A stretch of DNA of 64,000 nucleotides from Uliginosibacterium gangwonense DSM 18521 (GTDB lineage Bacteria > Pseudomonadota > Gammaproteobacteria > Burkholderiales > Rhodocyclaceae): assembly GCF_000373965.1 (NCBI RefSeq), contig NZ_KB892838.1:1-64000 (forward strand), given 5' to 3'. A program made the position numbers and the translations under genes. The notes below the pieces were generated by a model, which was not told the DNA's origin, made no database searches, and saw only the letters and a list, made by a program, of their open reading frames with translations. Shown here one piece after another: positions 14,413-24,790 of this stretch. How positions within the stretch are numbered: position 1 is the stretch's first letter; each line of letters starts with the position of its first letter.

Positions 14413-17400
14413 CTATACCTCTAGCTCGCCTGCGTCAGTAAAGATCAACAGGGCCTTGACGATCCGGCCGCTGAAAATCTGCCGCATGACTCTACAATAG
14501 GTGGCAAGCTGGCTGCGGTAACTGTCCAACAACGCCTGTTCAGGACGCCCGCCGCTCTTGTAATCCAGAATCCAGATCATCTCACCATCATCCACCCAGC
14601 GGTCAATCCGCCCGATGGAACCATCTTCGGCCACGAAACTTACCTCACTGCCCGATTTGTATGCCCCTGCCGGATCAAAAAACTTCGCCAAATGTGGGCG
14701 GCGGAGGATACCACGGGCAGCCGCCACAACCTCAGGAACACTTTCCGGCGTCGGCACACCCCGCGTATAGGCTTCCAGCCAAGCATGCAGTGCCGTACCA
14801 AAAGCCATGCCAACATGGTCGATCTGCACTTGAGCGGGCCGCTGCTCCCCAATGCGGATCGGTACGTACCCGCTGCCATCCCCTGCCGTTTGCGGTTCTG
14901 CCGGAGATGCCAATGCTTGCTCCGGCATGTCACCCCAAACCCCCGTTTCACTTCCCAAGCGCTCAACTGCGGCTGCCACACGACTGTATGCTGTTGCGGC
15001 AGTTGTATTGCGGGCGGATTCCACACCACTCACAAACAGAACCTGCTCGGCACGGGTGATCGCCACGTATAGCAGATTCAACTCCTCACGCAGAGCCGCC
15101 TCACGCTCTCTCGTCAAGATCGGCACATGCACCTGCCCGACCGCTCCCAGACTACCTATCAGCGAAAAATGTTCTGGCGAGAGTTCATCCGCAGGCCAGT
15201 CTTGCGCCACATCAAAGCCTTCCGGTGGCCGCGCATTGCTGTTTGCATCAATCAGCCAGACAATCGGCGCTTCCAAACCTTTGGCGCCGTGGATCGTCAT
15301 GATGCGAACCCGCCCAAGCCCTTCGGAAACACTGGCGATCAAGCCTTCGTCCGGCGCCTCCTCATCCGTGCTCGATAGGCGTCGCAGCTCATCGACAAAG
15401 CGGGTCAGGCTTGGGTAACGCCCTGCATCCACATTCAACGAGAGTTCCAGCAGCGCTTCCAGGTTGGCATGCACACCGGGCCACAAGGCGGGTGGCAACA
15501 CTGCCCGACAACGCTCCAGCCACTGTGCCTCATGAAACATGCGGTCGATCAAATCGTGTGCAGGCAGGTACTGTGAGGCATCCAGCCAACGCCTCAGCAG
15601 GCGGACAGCTCGACGTTCAGCGCCTTCCTGCGCTGCCATATCCCCTACTTCCTCCCCTACATCCTCCTGCTTGGCTCGCTTCTGCAAGCAGTGCCACCAA
15701 GCCTGCCCAGGCTGTGCAGACAAGGCAAGCAAAACATCGTCTCCCAAGCCAAATGCAGGCATGCGCAATACCTGCGCCAAGGCCAGATTGTCTCCGGGGT
15801 CGGCCAGGAAACGCAGCGTAGCGAGCAGGTCTTGCGCCTCAAGCGTATTGAGCAGGCCACCACGCCCTGGGCTGACAAAGGGAATCCCGGCGTGGCGCAG
15901 TGCGGCCTCATACACGGCCAGTTGAGTGGTACGACGGGTCAGGATCAGGATGTCACTATAGCGTGCAGGCCGTTCCTGCCTGTCCTTACCGCGCACAGCC
16001 ATCGCAGGCCCGGCTTCCCCAACCATAGCCTGAACCCGCTCCACCAGGATGGCGGCTTCGGCAGCGCGGCGCTGGTCTTCCACATCAAGCCTGGGGCTTT
16101 CGAGTGGCAAACGGAAACCGGTATCTTCAGCTCCGCCAGCGGAAGCGTCTGCCGCATTGACCGGAATCAATGGCAATACTTCCACCTTGCCCGGTAACGC
16201 TTCCCATTCCGTCGTTTGTGGGGTAAAGCCTTCAAACAAAGGCTCGGCGGCAAACAGTTCATTGACCAGATCGACAATCACCGGTGCATTACGGAAAGTG
16301 TGCGCATTGCTCTGGTGGCTGGCTCCGAATTCCTTTTCAAAATACCTTGCGGCCGCAGTAAACAACTTGGGTTCGGCACGGCGAAAGCGGTAGATGGATT
16401 GCTTGGGGTCTCCGACCAGAAACACGCTGGGCGGCGTCACGCCCGCACTGGCATAGGCATCCAGCCAACCACGCAGAATGCGCCATTGCAGCGGGTTGGT
16501 ATCCTGGAACTCATCCAGCAGAATATGTTTGTAGCGTGCGTCCAGGCGAGCTTGCAGGTACGCGGCGGACCCCTCGCGTGCGAGCAGCCCATCAATTTCC
16601 GCTTCCAGATCGGAGAAATCCATGATCCGGCGACTCTGCTTGATATGCGCGAGTTTGGCCAACAAGGCGTCTCCGACCATCAAGGCGTGGCGGTTCAACT
16701 CCCCGGTATCCTGATCGCGCAAAGCTCCCTGAGCCTCGGTCAAGGCTTCGCATAATTCGGCAAACCGGCGCAGCAGTTGTTCCACCCCGGCTTCACCATG
16801 CAAAGCCTGATAGGCCTTGACAGGCTTGAGCGCACGCGGCTCACCTTTACCCGTCAATAGACCCGACGCCAGTATTGCAAAAGCTTCGGGCCATTCAGCA
16901 CAGGCCAATGCCTCCTGGATAGCCGTCGCCATTTTGGCGCCTGCCGCACCGGTTCCTGTCAAAGCCGTGGCAAAGTCTGCAAAATCCTGCAGGCGGTTAG
17001 GATTGAAAAACCTCGCCAACACATCGAAGCCGACGCCAAATACAGCGTCACTCCAAGCCAGGGCTCCTTCGGTGTCACCCTGTTTGTTCTGCCAGACATG
17101 CCACTCTGCACGGCGGTCAACAAAACGGCGCAACAGTTTGCGGGTATTCCAGGCACCTAACTCGGCATAGAGCCAGAGCAGAGATTGGGCCATGGGTTTT
17201 TCGGGTGCGCGGCTGCATTCTGCCGCCAACACCACCCAGGCTTCATCGAGCAGGCTGGCGCCACCTTCATCCAGGCTTCTACCAGCCAGCCCACTATCGA
17301 GCGGCGCCCCGCCCAGCAAACGGGCAAACCAGCCATGGAAGGTGGTGATGGTAATAGGGGGGTCTGCGTGCAAGACACTTTCAAACAGGCTGCGGCAGCT

Positions 17401-17715
17401 TACGATCTTGCTCTGCGCCTCATCTTGCGACAGCCCACGCTCACAGAGTTCTTTGACGATGCGCCCATCCTCGGCGGTCGCCAACATTGCCAGGAGACCA
17501 CGCAAGCGGGCTTCGATTTCGCGTGCGGCCTTACGGGTATAGGTAATCGCCAAGATTTGCCCAGGGCGCGCACCATCAAGCAGAAGACACAGCAGGCGCG
17601 AAGTCAACAACCAGGTTTTACCACTCCCGGCGCAGGCTTCCACGGCAACACTGTGAGCGGGGACCAGGGCATGGAAACGCTGTTGTTGGCGTTGCAAGGC
17701 ACTCATGCCAGCCAC
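14413..17715 (-). CDS. addA: AddA-type helicase-nuclease (UvrD/REP helicase with C-terminal nuclease)
   Basis: 1,100 residues. Walker A is EACAGSGKTWLLTSR near residue 27 and the UvrD motif II is LLDEFQDTNPLQWRIL near 400; helicase motifs follow (VGDPKQSIYRFRRAEP, TIHGAKGLEAPIVWL, LLYVAITRAEQVLF). The last 100 residues are a PD-(D/E)XK nuclease: IGRIDRWVDDGEMIWILDYK followed by SGG. With the product of the next gene it should form an AddAB/RexAB-type enzyme that resects double-strand ends for RecA. The ATG overlaps the end of addB by 13 bases; a second in-frame ATG (17,706) is possible. No recB, recC or recD gene is seen here. Confidence 0.9.
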   Translation of the reverse strand: MAGMSALQRQQQRFHALVPAHSVAVEACAGSGKTWLLTSRLLCLLLDGARPGQILAITYTRKAAREIEARLRGLLAMLATAEDGRIVKELCERGLSQDEAQSKIVSCRSLFESVLHADPPITITTFHGWFARLLGGAPLDSGLAGRSLDEGGASLLDEAWVVLAAECSRAPEKPMAQSLLWLYAELGAWNTRKLLRRFVDRRAEWHVWQNKQGDTEGALAWSDAVFGVGFDVLARFFNPNRLQDFADFATALTGTGAAGAKMATAIQEALACAEWPEAFAILASGLLTGKGEPRALKPVKAYQALHGEAGVEQLLRRFAELCEALTEAQGALRDQDTGELNRHALMVGDALLAKLAHIKQSRRIMDFSDLEAEIDGLLAREGSAAYLQARLDARYKHILLDEFQDTNPLQWRILRGWLDAYASAGVTPPSVFLVGDPKQSIYRFRRAEPKLFTAAARYFEKEFGASHQSNAHTFRNAPVIVDLVNELFAAEPLFEGFTPQTTEWEALPGKVEVLPLIPVNAADASAGGAEDTGFRLPLESPRLDVEDQRRAAEAAILVERVQAMVGEAGPAMAVRGKDRQERPARYSDILILTRRTTQLAVYEAALRHAGIPFVSPGRGGLLNTLEAQDLLATLRFLADPGDNLALAQVLRMPAFGLGDDVLLALSAQPGQAWWHCLQKRAKQEDVGEEVGDMAAQEGAERRAVRLLRRWLDASQYLPAHDLIDRMFHEAQWLERCRAVLPPALWPGVHANLEALLELSLNVDAGRYPSLTRFVDELRRLSSTDEEAPDEGLIASVSEGLGRVRIMTIHGAKGLEAPIVWLIDANSNARPPEGFDVAQDWPADELSPEHFSLIGSLGAVGQVHVPILTREREAALREELNLLYVAITRAEQVLFVSGVESARNTTAATAYSRVAAAVERLGSETGVWGDMPEQALASPAEPQTAGDGSGYVPIRIGEQRPAQVQIDHVGMAFGTALHAWLEAYTRGVPTPESVPEVVAAARGILRRPHLAKFFDPAGAYKSGSEVSFVAEDGSIGRIDRWVDDGEMIWILDYKSGGRPEQALLDSYRSQLATYCRVMRQIFSGRIVKALLIFTDAGELEV

Positions 17716-20399
17716 TCCTTGCGGCAGATACCACGCATTTCACACCAGACGCAGGCACTCTCGGCACCGTGGGCAGGCATCCCCTGGCCTTCATACATGG
17801 CAACAAAACTCATGGTGATGCAGTCCTGCAAAGCCTCGGCACGGGATTCCGGCTCATCCAGGCTCACAGCTGCCACAGTCTCGTCATCGAGTGCAACATA
17901 AGCCGCCTCGCCAATGCGCGTACCTTTGAGCAAGGCGTAAAAGGCCAATTGCGTATCATCCGGGTCTGCCACCTGACGCTTCAAGGCGCTCTGGCTACGG
18001 GACTTGTAATCCAGCACAGCGGTCTCCTCACCATCCGTACCCGTCCGCCGATCACTACGGTCAATGCGCCCTTGCAGACGCAGGTGCCGCTGCTGCCCCA
18101 ATTCATGTTCACGCTGGATGTCCACCTCACCTTCCACCCAACGCCAGCCTTGGGCTTCGCGCTCGCGTTGCCAATGGATATAGCTGGCCAGATGCTGCCG
18201 CCAACGCAACCGCCAAGCATGATCCTGAAAATTACGTGCGACCACCTCAGCAAAAGCCTCTTCGGTAATCGTTTCAAGTGCGGACAACAACTGGTCATCG
18301 TCCTGCCCTGCCAGACAGGGGAAGCGACGGTGAAAAATATTCAAAATGGCATGCAACTGCTCACCAAAATCGCTTTTCTCCATCGCCTCGCTCAACTCAT
18401 CCATTTCGGCCAGACGCAGCACGTAACGGGCAAAGTAGCGATAAGGGCAGGCAAGCAGGGTCTGCATGGCACTGGCTGAGAGGCGCTCAGGCACACGCTC
18501 TTCGGGCACCGCGGGGCACGCAGGAAGAGGCGGCGCAATCTCTGTACTGGCTTCCACCACATGCGTGGTGGGCGTTTTAACAACTTCCCTGCCTGCCGCC
18601 AGTTGCATCGCTGCAGTCAAAACGGCAACATCAACAGCAGGCATCAGTTCTTCATCCCGACGCATGCGTTGCCATGCGATCACACTTTCCCCTGCTGCCA
18701 ACAGCATCCCAGCGAGGTCTTCCCGCAACTGTTGGCGTTGCAGCTCTAATCCAGGCAAGCCAAGCTGACGACGGACCCCGGCATGGCTCAGCCAAGCCGG
18801 AGCGCTTGGGGGCGCCATGTGCTCGGAATCGGCGCCGATCACGATCGCCGCCTCAAAAGGGCGCAGGCGTGTAGCCGCTAAGTGGGTCATGATGAGGGGG
18901 CTGGTGATGCTCTCATCACGGAACAACACTGCATCCATCTGCCGGTTAAACCAGGTTCGCCAGCTATTGAAGCTGAAACCTTCGTCATCCCCAGCCAATT
19001 CCCCCATCCGCACCTGCAACCATTCGAGCCATTGGCGCCCGGCCATGTCTGCCGCCAGACTTTCACCTGCCCCCAGAATCTGCAGGCTTTTTTCCAGGCG
19101 TCGCAACCACTCAGCCATCCCACAGGTATGATGCGGCGCCATGACTTCCCGCGCCTCACGCAGCCGCAAGAGCAATACGGCCGCATCGGCGTGCTCGGGC
19201 CCGGCTTCAGCCAACAAGCGATCCAGCCCGCTAGCAAGACTGCGTTCCCGAATCAAGGCCTCCAGTTGATGGCTAGCCGCTCCACGCTGCAATGCAGGGA
19301 CATCGGCAAACACCAGCGGGGCACGTAACAAATCGACCACGGCCCGATGGTAGGCATCAGAAGCCAGCACCTCCAGCCATGCATCCACCACGGCGGCGGC
19401 CCGGGTCGTCGCCATCTTCCAGCCGGTTTCGTCCAGCACAAGCACGCCTTTGCGCTCCAGCAAAGCTCGGGCACGGCGTGCGGCCAAGCGGTCGGCAGCG
19501 ACCAGCGCAATGTCACGCTTGCCTGCGTGCAACCACGCCAGGACTTGGTCAGCTACCGCCTGCCCCAAGGATTCCAGGTTTTCGCAGGCAATGAATTTGA
19601 CTCGCTCAAGAAACTGTTCCGCCTCTTGCGTTGCAACATCAGCCATGCGCTCGTGCAGACACACACTGTCTGTTTGAGGCCAAACCGCAGCAAGTGTATG
19701 CGCCAGAAGATCACGTGCTTCAGTGCGATCCGGCACCATCAACAGCACTGGCACACGCTCCGCAGCCAGATTCAGCATCGGCTCGATCAAAGCGTAATCA
19801 CGATGCTCCGCCATGACAACCAATGGACCTTGCAGCGAAGCCACCGCCATGCGGGAAGCGAGCAGACGCGCCATGATCCGGGAGGGGCGTCCCTGTGCTT
19901 CTGCCAGCCACAGCGTATTGACGAGCTTGGCCTCAAATGCCAGTGAAGCCGAATCATGCAGTTCGAAGGCGGCTTCCAACTTCGCCAGCAATTCGCCTTC
20001 GTCAATCGGTAGGCTGACACTGGCCTCGGTCAGTGCATCAAAGAGTTGGATGAGTTCAGCCACCACATCCCACAGCAAAGCCTCATCAAACCAGCCTTTA
20101 CCACGCAGCAGGGCATGCAGAACAAGCTGGCGGCGGGAATCCGGCAAGGCGTTCAAGCCTGCCACCCAGGGCTCGACGAAGCTGGAGAACGTCTGCATGC
20201 GGGGCAGCAACAAGGCGCTACCCGCCTGCTCAACCATGTGCTGGGAAAGCGGCTGGGCAAGCTTGAGGTTCGGTAGAATCAGCGTAGCTGCAGAGAGATC
20301 GGAGGGATTCCCGGCTTGATGCGCAAAATCAAGGAGCAAGGCGGCGGCATGCGACAGAAATTTGGCATCCGGGGCGAGGCGTTTGATGAGCAGACTCAT
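17703..20399 (-). CDS. addB: AddB-type nuclease subunit (PD-(D/E)XK, iron-sulfur)
   Basis: 898 residues. The N-terminal two thirds are a degenerate helicase without a good Walker A motif. The C-terminal part is a nuclease of the AddB kind: LLACPYRYFARYVLRLAEMD gives the first cysteine, AVLDYKSRSQSALKRQ the nuclease DYK motif, and CVWCEMRGIC the last three cysteines, together a likely 4Fe-4S cluster. Partner of AddA, with which it overlaps, in repair of double-strand breaks. It is the first gene of the addB-addA-fadD unit. Confidence 0.87.
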   Translation of the reverse strand: MSLLIKRLAPDAKFLSHAAALLLDFAHQAGNPSDLSAATLILPNLKLAQPLSQHMVEQAGSALLLPRMQTFSSFVEPWVAGLNALPDSRRQLVLHALLRGKGWFDEALLWDVVAELIQLFDALTEASVSLPIDEGELLAKLEAAFELHDSASLAFEAKLVNTLWLAEAQGRPSRIMARLLASRMAVASLQGPLVVMAEHRDYALIEPMLNLAAERVPVLLMVPDRTEARDLLAHTLAAVWPQTDSVCLHERMADVATQEAEQFLERVKFIACENLESLGQAVADQVLAWLHAGKRDIALVAADRLAARRARALLERKGVLVLDETGWKMATTRAAAVVDAWLEVLASDAYHRAVVDLLRAPLVFADVPALQRGAASHQLEALIRERSLASGLDRLLAEAGPEHADAAVLLLRLREAREVMAPHHTCGMAEWLRRLEKSLQILGAGESLAADMAGRQWLEWLQVRMGELAGDDEGFSFNSWRTWFNRQMDAVLFRDESITSPLIMTHLAATRLRPFEAAIVIGADSEHMAPPSAPAWLSHAGVRRQLGLPGLELQRQQLREDLAGMLLAAGESVIAWQRMRRDEELMPAVDVAVLTAAMQLAAGREVVKTPTTHVVEASTEIAPPLPACPAVPEERVPERLSASAMQTLLACPYRYFARYVLRLAEMDELSEAMEKSDFGEQLHAILNIFHRRFPCLAGQDDDQLLSALETITEEAFAEVVARNFQDHAWRLRWRQHLASYIHWQREREAQGWRWVEGEVDIQREHELGQQRHLRLQGRIDRSDRRTGTDGEETAVLDYKSRSQSALKRQVADPDDTQLAFYALLKGTRIGEAAYVALDDETVAAVSLDEPESRAEALQDCITMSFVAMYEGQGMPAHGAESACVWCEMRGICRKEWLA

Positions 20400-20523
20400 A
20401 TTGAAGATCGCAGAAAGCCCCTGATAAACCGGCCCGCACCATCATTTTGGTACATGGACAGGTTCCAAACACAAAGGCCCAACCTTGTACAACACAAGGC
20501 TGAGCCAATGAAGCAAAGCGGTC

Positions 20524-20538
20524 TGGGGCAATGCCCCA
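20524..20538 (-). terminator. Short GC hairpin after fdxA
   Basis: A 6-bp stem TGGGGC/GCCCCA with a three-base loop lies 14 bases past the fdxA stop. It has no T-tract, so termination is only suggested. Confidence 0.4.
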
Positions 20539-20551
20539 TTCTAGCGCATGA

Positions 20552-20875
20552 TCAGCGGACGAGCTGATCCAACTTGTCTTTGACGCCCACCCACTCGTTG
20601 GCATCCGGCAGCGGGTCCTTGCGCTCGACAATCGCGGGCCAGGACTTAGCCAACTCGGCATTCAGGGTGATGAAGTGGGCTTGCTCGGCAGGCAGATCAT
20701 CTTCCGAAAAGATAGCCTCTGCGGGGCACTCGGCCACGCACAGCGTGCAATCAATGCACTCGTCCGGATCAATCACCAGGAAATTGGGGCCTTCACGGAA
20801 GCAATCGACCGGGCAGACATCCACGCAATCAGTGAACTTGCATTTGATGCAGTTTTCGGTAACGACGTAGGCCAT
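20552..20875 (-). CDS. fdxA: Seven-iron ferredoxin
   Basis: 107 residues, the usual FdxA length. The first cluster motif [18 protein letters not shown] and the second [16 protein letters not shown] give one 3Fe-4S and one 4Fe-4S cluster; the C-terminal helical tail ([19 protein letters not shown]) is that of proteobacterial FdxA. It is a small soluble electron carrier whose redox partner is not shown by the context. It is transcribed alone, between addB and the ComEA-like gene. Confidence 0.95.
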   Translation of the reverse strand: MAYVVTENCIKCKFTDCVDVCPVDCFREGPNFLVIDPDECIDCTLCVAECPAEAIFSEDDLPAEQAHFITLNAELAKSWPAIVERKDPLPDANEWVGVKDKLDQLVR

Positions 20876-21002
20876 GAGTTCATCTCTCTTTAGTCAAATG
20901 GGGCAACAGCACTTGAATATAGCTGATTGTAGCGCTTGCGTACCCGCCTGCCGGGTAATACCTGCATAACCCAAGCAAGGGCCGTGGGCCACGCAATGCA
21001 AA

Positions 21003-21028
21003 ACGCCCTGCGCTTCTTGGCAGGGCGT
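21003..21028 (-). terminator. Intrinsic terminator after the comEA-like gene
   Basis: A 9-bp stem ACGCCCTGC/GCAGGGCGT with an 8-base loop, followed on the minus strand by TTTTG, 23 bases after the stop codon. It ends the lapA-to-comEA transcription unit. Confidence 0.85.
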
Positions 21029-21050
21029 CAAGATGTCAGTAGAACAAGAA

Positions 21051-21446
21051 TTACTTTTTCTTGCTTGTAGCAGCCGGGGATTGGGTCGCCTTGGGAGCGT
21101 CCTTGGCTGTGGCAGCAGGAGCAGCAGCATCCTTCTTGCCAGCCTTGTCTGCAGGCGCGGCTTTCTGGGCTTTCGGATCAAGCTGGGTAGGTTCGGAAAC
21201 AGTCAGTTGCCCCTTGAACTTATCAAAGGTCTTGTCGCCAATCCCCTTGACGTTCTTGAGGTCATCAACTGTCTTGAAATTACCCTTGGTCGTGCGATAG
21301 TCAATGATCGCCTTGGCCTTGGCTGGGCCAACGCCTGGAAGGGTCTGCAATTCCTGCTCTGTTGCGGTGTTGATATTCACCGCCGCAAAGGCCATACCAA
21401 TGGATGCAACAAGAGTAACCAGCACAAGCAGCAATTTCTTCAGCAT
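21051..21446 (-). CDS. ComEA-like secreted helix-hairpin-helix protein
   Basis: 131 residues with a signal peptide (LLLVLVTLVASIGMAFA). Residues about 23-85 hold two helix-hairpin-helix motifs, NINTATEQELQTLPGVGPAK and LKNVKGIGDKTFDKFKG, as in the DNA-binding part of ComEA. The C-terminal 45 residues are an Ala/Lys-rich low-complexity tail (AAPADKAGKKDAAAPAATAK). Proteins of this kind bind double-stranded DNA in the periplasm during natural transformation, but short ComEA-like proteins also occur where competence is not known. Last gene of the lapA-lapB-ugd-rfaE1-hldD run. Confidence 0.85.
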   Translation of the reverse strand: MLKKLLLVLVTLVASIGMAFAAVNINTATEQELQTLPGVGPAKAKAIIDYRTTKGNFKTVDDLKNVKGIGDKTFDKFKGQLTVSEPTQLDPKAQKAAPADKAGKKDAAAPAATAKDAPKATQSPAATSKKK

Positions 21447-21485
21447 TCCAGACTCCTTCTATATAAGTAGTGGGATGAATCAACC

Positions 21486-22493
21486 CTAGCGGGTGGATTC
21501 CAAGAGCTTAACGCAGTACTTACCCACTCCGGTTGACACGTCATGAAACGGTGCATCATACCCGGCTGCACGCAAGGCACTGATATCAGCCTGGGTAAAA
21601 CTCTGGTACTTGCCCTTTAGGACATCCGGGAACGGAACATACTCAATCAAACCCTGTGCCTGTAATGCTTCCAACGACAAAGCCTGCTTGCCCTCCGCCA
21701 CCAGACAGGTGTTGATCACCGCAGCAGCCACATCGTTGAAGCTCTGTGCCTTGCCCGTGCCCAGATTGTAGATGCCCGATGTTTTGGCATGCTCCAGGAA
21801 ATGCAGGTTGGCACGCACCACGTCTTCCACAAAGATGAAGTCCCGTAGCTGGCCACCGTTGGCGTAGCCATCACAGCCTTCAAAGAGCTTGACCTTGCCT
21901 TCCTTGCGATACTGATGGAAGCAGTTGAAGGCCACTGAAGACCCCGCCCCGGCCTTATGCTCCTCACGTGGGCCATACACATTGAAGTAGCGAAAACCAA
22001 CCACCGGAGCCGTCAGTTCCTGCCAGCGGCGGCGCAGCACGCGATCAAACAGAACCTTGGAGTAGCCATAGACATTCAGGGGGCTCTCATAACGCGGATC
22101 TTCCACGAAGGTTGTGCTGGCACCGTAAGTGGCGGCTGACGATGCGTAGAGCATCGGAATGGCTTCTTCGATACAGAAATCCAGGATGCTGACCGTATAA
22201 CGGAAGTTGTTTTCCATCATGTACAGGCCATCGTGCTCCATCGTGTTGGAACATGCGCCCTGATGGATCACTGCTTCGACATTGCCATCGAACATCCCGC
22301 CACGCAGGGCGTCGATGAAGTCGTGCTTATCCATATAGTCCGCAATTTCACAGTCGACCAGATTGCGGAACTTGTCACCTTTTTTCAGGTTATCAACTGC
22401 AACAATATTACTGATGCCACGAGCATTCAACCCGGCGATGATGTTGGAGCCGATGAAGCCGGCGGCGCCGGTCACTACATAGTAACGGGACAT
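21486..22493 (-). CDS. hldD: ADP-L-glycero-D-manno-heptose 6-epimerase
   Basis: 335 residues from the ATG at 22,493; the open frame reaches three codons upstream to a TTG, but that has poorer spacing from GGAGAA. The NAD(P) motif [16 protein letters not shown] lies at the start and the SDR catalytic set is S-AATYG and YGYSK. The enzyme turns ADP-D-glycero-heptose into the L-glycero form used in the inner core of LPS. It starts just after the stop of the heptose kinase gene, so the two are coupled. Confidence 0.96.
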   Translation of the reverse strand: MSRYYVVTGAAGFIGSNIIAGLNARGISNIVAVDNLKKGDKFRNLVDCEIADYMDKHDFIDALRGGMFDGNVEAVIHQGACSNTMEHDGLYMMENNFRYTVSILDFCIEEAIPMLYASSAATYGASTTFVEDPRYESPLNVYGYSKVLFDRVLRRRWQELTAPVVGFRYFNVYGPREEHKAGAGSSVAFNCFHQYRKEGKVKLFEGCDGYANGGQLRDFIFVEDVVRANLHFLEHAKTSGIYNLGTGKAQSFNDVAAAVINTCLVAEGKQALSLEALQAQGLIEYVPFPDVLKGKYQSFTQADISALRAAGYDAPFHDVSTGVGKYCVKLLESTR

Positions 22494-22498
22494 TGTTC

Positions 22499-23449
22499 TC
22501 AATTCTCCGTAAGCATTTCTTCAAGGGTAACCTTTGCAGTACCCAGCTTGCCAACCACAATTCCAGCAGCATGATTGGAAATACGCATTGCCTCAACCAT
22601 GTCAGCCCCGCTGGCCAGCATGACAGCCAAGGTGGCAATCACAGTATCGCCTGCACCAGACACATCGAAAACCTCCTGGGCACGCGTACCTTCATGCACG
22701 GAGCCTTCGGCACGGAAGAGCGTCATCCCCTCCTCAGAGCGGGTCACCAGCAAGGCATCCAGATCCAATTCAGCGCGCAGCCCCTGGGCACGCGCAACAA
22801 GATCCTCCTCGTTACGCCACTTGCCCACAACCTGACGCAGTTCCGAGCGATTCGGCGTCAGCAGGCTGGCCCCCCGGTATCGGGCGTAGTCTTCCCCCTT
22901 GGGGTCCACCAGCACCGGCTTGCCCGCTTCCCGCGCAGCCTTGATCATATCGGCCACATGCGCGAGTCCGCCTTTACCATAATCAGACAGCACCACCACG
23001 TCATAATCAGCCAACAAGGCTTTGAATTCACTCAGCTTGCCCTGTAGCACCTCATAAGCCGGGGTGTTTTCAAAATCGATCCGCAGTAGTTGCTGCTGAC
23101 GCCCGATCACGCGTAGCTTGATCGTGGTGGACAGGCTCTCATCACGATGTAGGCGGGCATGAACACCTTCCCCCAGCAACAAGCGCTCCAGGGCGTCTGC
23201 AGGTTCGTCCTTACCCACTACGGCCAGCAATGTGCATGAGGCGCCCAGCGCCACCGCATTTCGGGCCACGTTGGCAGCGCCACCGGGGCGCTCTTCAGTG
23301 CGCTGGACATGGACAACAGGAACAGGCGCCTCTGGAGAAATACGGCTGACTTCCCCAAACCAGTAGCGATCCAGCATCACATCGCCCACGACCAGCACGC
23401 GAGCAGATCGCGTGTCCGGGATATTCAGAGAATGGCTTTTGACACTCAT
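22499..23449 (-). CDS. rfaE1: D-glycero-beta-D-manno-heptose-7-phosphate kinase (HldE kinase domain only)
   Basis: 316 residues, a PfkB/ribokinase fold with [17 protein letters not shown] in the N-terminal half and the anion-hole motif [18 protein letters not shown] near residue 252. It corresponds only to the first domain of E. coli HldE; the adenylyltransferase domain is not fused here and must be encoded elsewhere, as is usual in betaproteobacteria. It phosphorylates heptose 7-phosphate at C1 for LPS core synthesis. Its ATG overlaps the ugd stop codon (ATGA). Confidence 0.94.
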   Translation of the reverse strand: MSVKSHSLNIPDTRSARVLVVGDVMLDRYWFGEVSRISPEAPVPVVHVQRTEERPGGAANVARNAVALGASCTLLAVVGKDEPADALERLLLGEGVHARLHRDESLSTTIKLRVIGRQQQLLRIDFENTPAYEVLQGKLSEFKALLADYDVVVLSDYGKGGLAHVADMIKAAREAGKPVLVDPKGEDYARYRGASLLTPNRSELRQVVGKWRNEEDLVARAQGLRAELDLDALLVTRSEEGMTLFRAEGSVHEGTRAQEVFDVSGAGDTVIATLAVMLASGADMVEAMRISNHAAGIVVGKLGTAKVTLEEMLTEN

Positions 23450-24768
23450 CGACGTCCAATCCCGTAATACTCAAGCCCGAACGAACGCGGCAATTCCGGT
23501 GCGAACATATTGCGCCCATCCACAATCACCGGGCTCTTGAGCTTGCTCTTGATCACTTCGAAATCAGGGCTGCGGAATTCCTTCCATTCAGTCACGATAA
23601 CCAATGCATCGGCTTCTTCCAGTGCCTGCATGGGCCGGTCTGCATAGCGCATGCGCGGTTCATCGCCAAAAATGCGCTTGGATTCATCCATGGCAACCGG
23701 GTCATACACCGTCACCGTAGCACCCCGCGCAAACAATTCGGAAATAATCACACGGCTGGCTGCTTCGCGCATGTCATCGGTATTCGGCTTGAAAGCCAAA
23801 CCCCATATTGCAAAACGCTTGCCGTTCAGGTCTGCACCAAAGCGCTTGACGATTTTCTCGACCAACACCTGCTTCTGCGCGTCATTCGCATCTTCCACGG
23901 CTTGTAGCACCTTCAAGCCCTGCCCTGCGTCCGCAGCGGTCTTGATCAAGGCCTTCACATCCTTGGGGAAACACGATCCGCCATAACCGCAACCGGCATA
24001 GAGGAAATTCCAACCGATACGGGGGTCGGAACCAATACCCTGACGGACATGTTCGATGTCTGCACCCAGGCGCTCAGCCAACAAGGCCAGCTCATTCATG
24101 AAGCTGATCCGGGTGGCCAGCATTGCATTGGCGGCATACTTGGTCAGCTCGGCGCTGCGCACATCCATCACCATCAGGCGCTCGTGATTGCGCTGGAAAG
24201 GCGCATACAAAGCCCGCATCAGATGAATGGCCTGCTCGTCTTCCGCCCCCACCACAATCCGATCTGGGCGCATGAAATCTTCAACCGCCGCACCTTCCTT
24301 GAGGAACTCGGGGTTCGAGACCACGCCGAAGGGGATCTCCACGCCACGCGCAGCCAGCTCTTCAGCCACGGCAGCACGCACACGATCTGCGGTGCCTACC
24401 GGTACAGTGCTCTTGTCGACCACCACCTTGTAGTCCGTCATATGCCGACCAATGTTGCGTGCAGCGCCCAACACATATTGCAGGTCGGCGGAGCCATCTT
24501 CGTCAGGCGGGGTTCCTACAGCGATGAACTGGATGGTGCCATGACGCACGGCTTCTTCAATATCTGTCGTGAAATGCAGGCGACCGGCAGCCACATTGCG
24601 GCTCACGACCTGATCCAGGGTGGGCTCATGGATGGGAATGCCGCCCTCTTTCAGAATACGGATTTTTTCCGGATTCACATCCAGGCACAGCACGTCATTA
24701 CCAACTTCAGCCAGACAAGCACCAGAGACCAAGCCTACATAGCCGGTTCCAACCACGGTGATTTTCAT
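23446..24768 (-). CDS. ugd: UDP-glucose 6-dehydrogenase
   Basis: 440 residues. The NAD-binding start [20 protein letters not shown], the catalytic cysteine motif [16 protein letters not shown] near residue 256 and the C-terminal [16 protein letters not shown] motif are all present. It oxidises UDP-glucose twice to UDP-glucuronate, a precursor for capsule, exopolysaccharide or lipid A sugars. It lies between lapB and the heptose genes (22-bp gap and 4-bp overlap), so it is part of an envelope-sugar operon. The product may also feed the glycosyltransferases at 50.8-56.3 kb, but that is only a guess. Confidence 0.96.
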   Translation of the reverse strand: MKITVVGTGYVGLVSGACLAEVGNDVLCLDVNPEKIRILKEGGIPIHEPTLDQVVSRNVAAGRLHFTTDIEEAVRHGTIQFIAVGTPPDEDGSADLQYVLGAARNIGRHMTDYKVVVDKSTVPVGTADRVRAAVAEELAARGVEIPFGVVSNPEFLKEGAAVEDFMRPDRIVVGAEDEQAIHLMRALYAPFQRNHERLMVMDVRSAELTKYAANAMLATRISFMNELALLAERLGADIEHVRQGIGSDPRIGWNFLYAGCGYGGSCFPKDVKALIKTAADAGQGLKVLQAVEDANDAQKQVLVEKIVKRFGADLNGKRFAIWGLAFKPNTDDMREAASRVIISELFARGATVTVYDPVAMDESKRIFGDEPRMRYADRPMQALEEADALVIVTEWKEFRSPDFEVIKSKLKSPVIVDGRNMFAPELPRSFGLEYYGIGRR

Positions 24769-24790
24769 ACTCGGTTCAATTCCTGTTTAT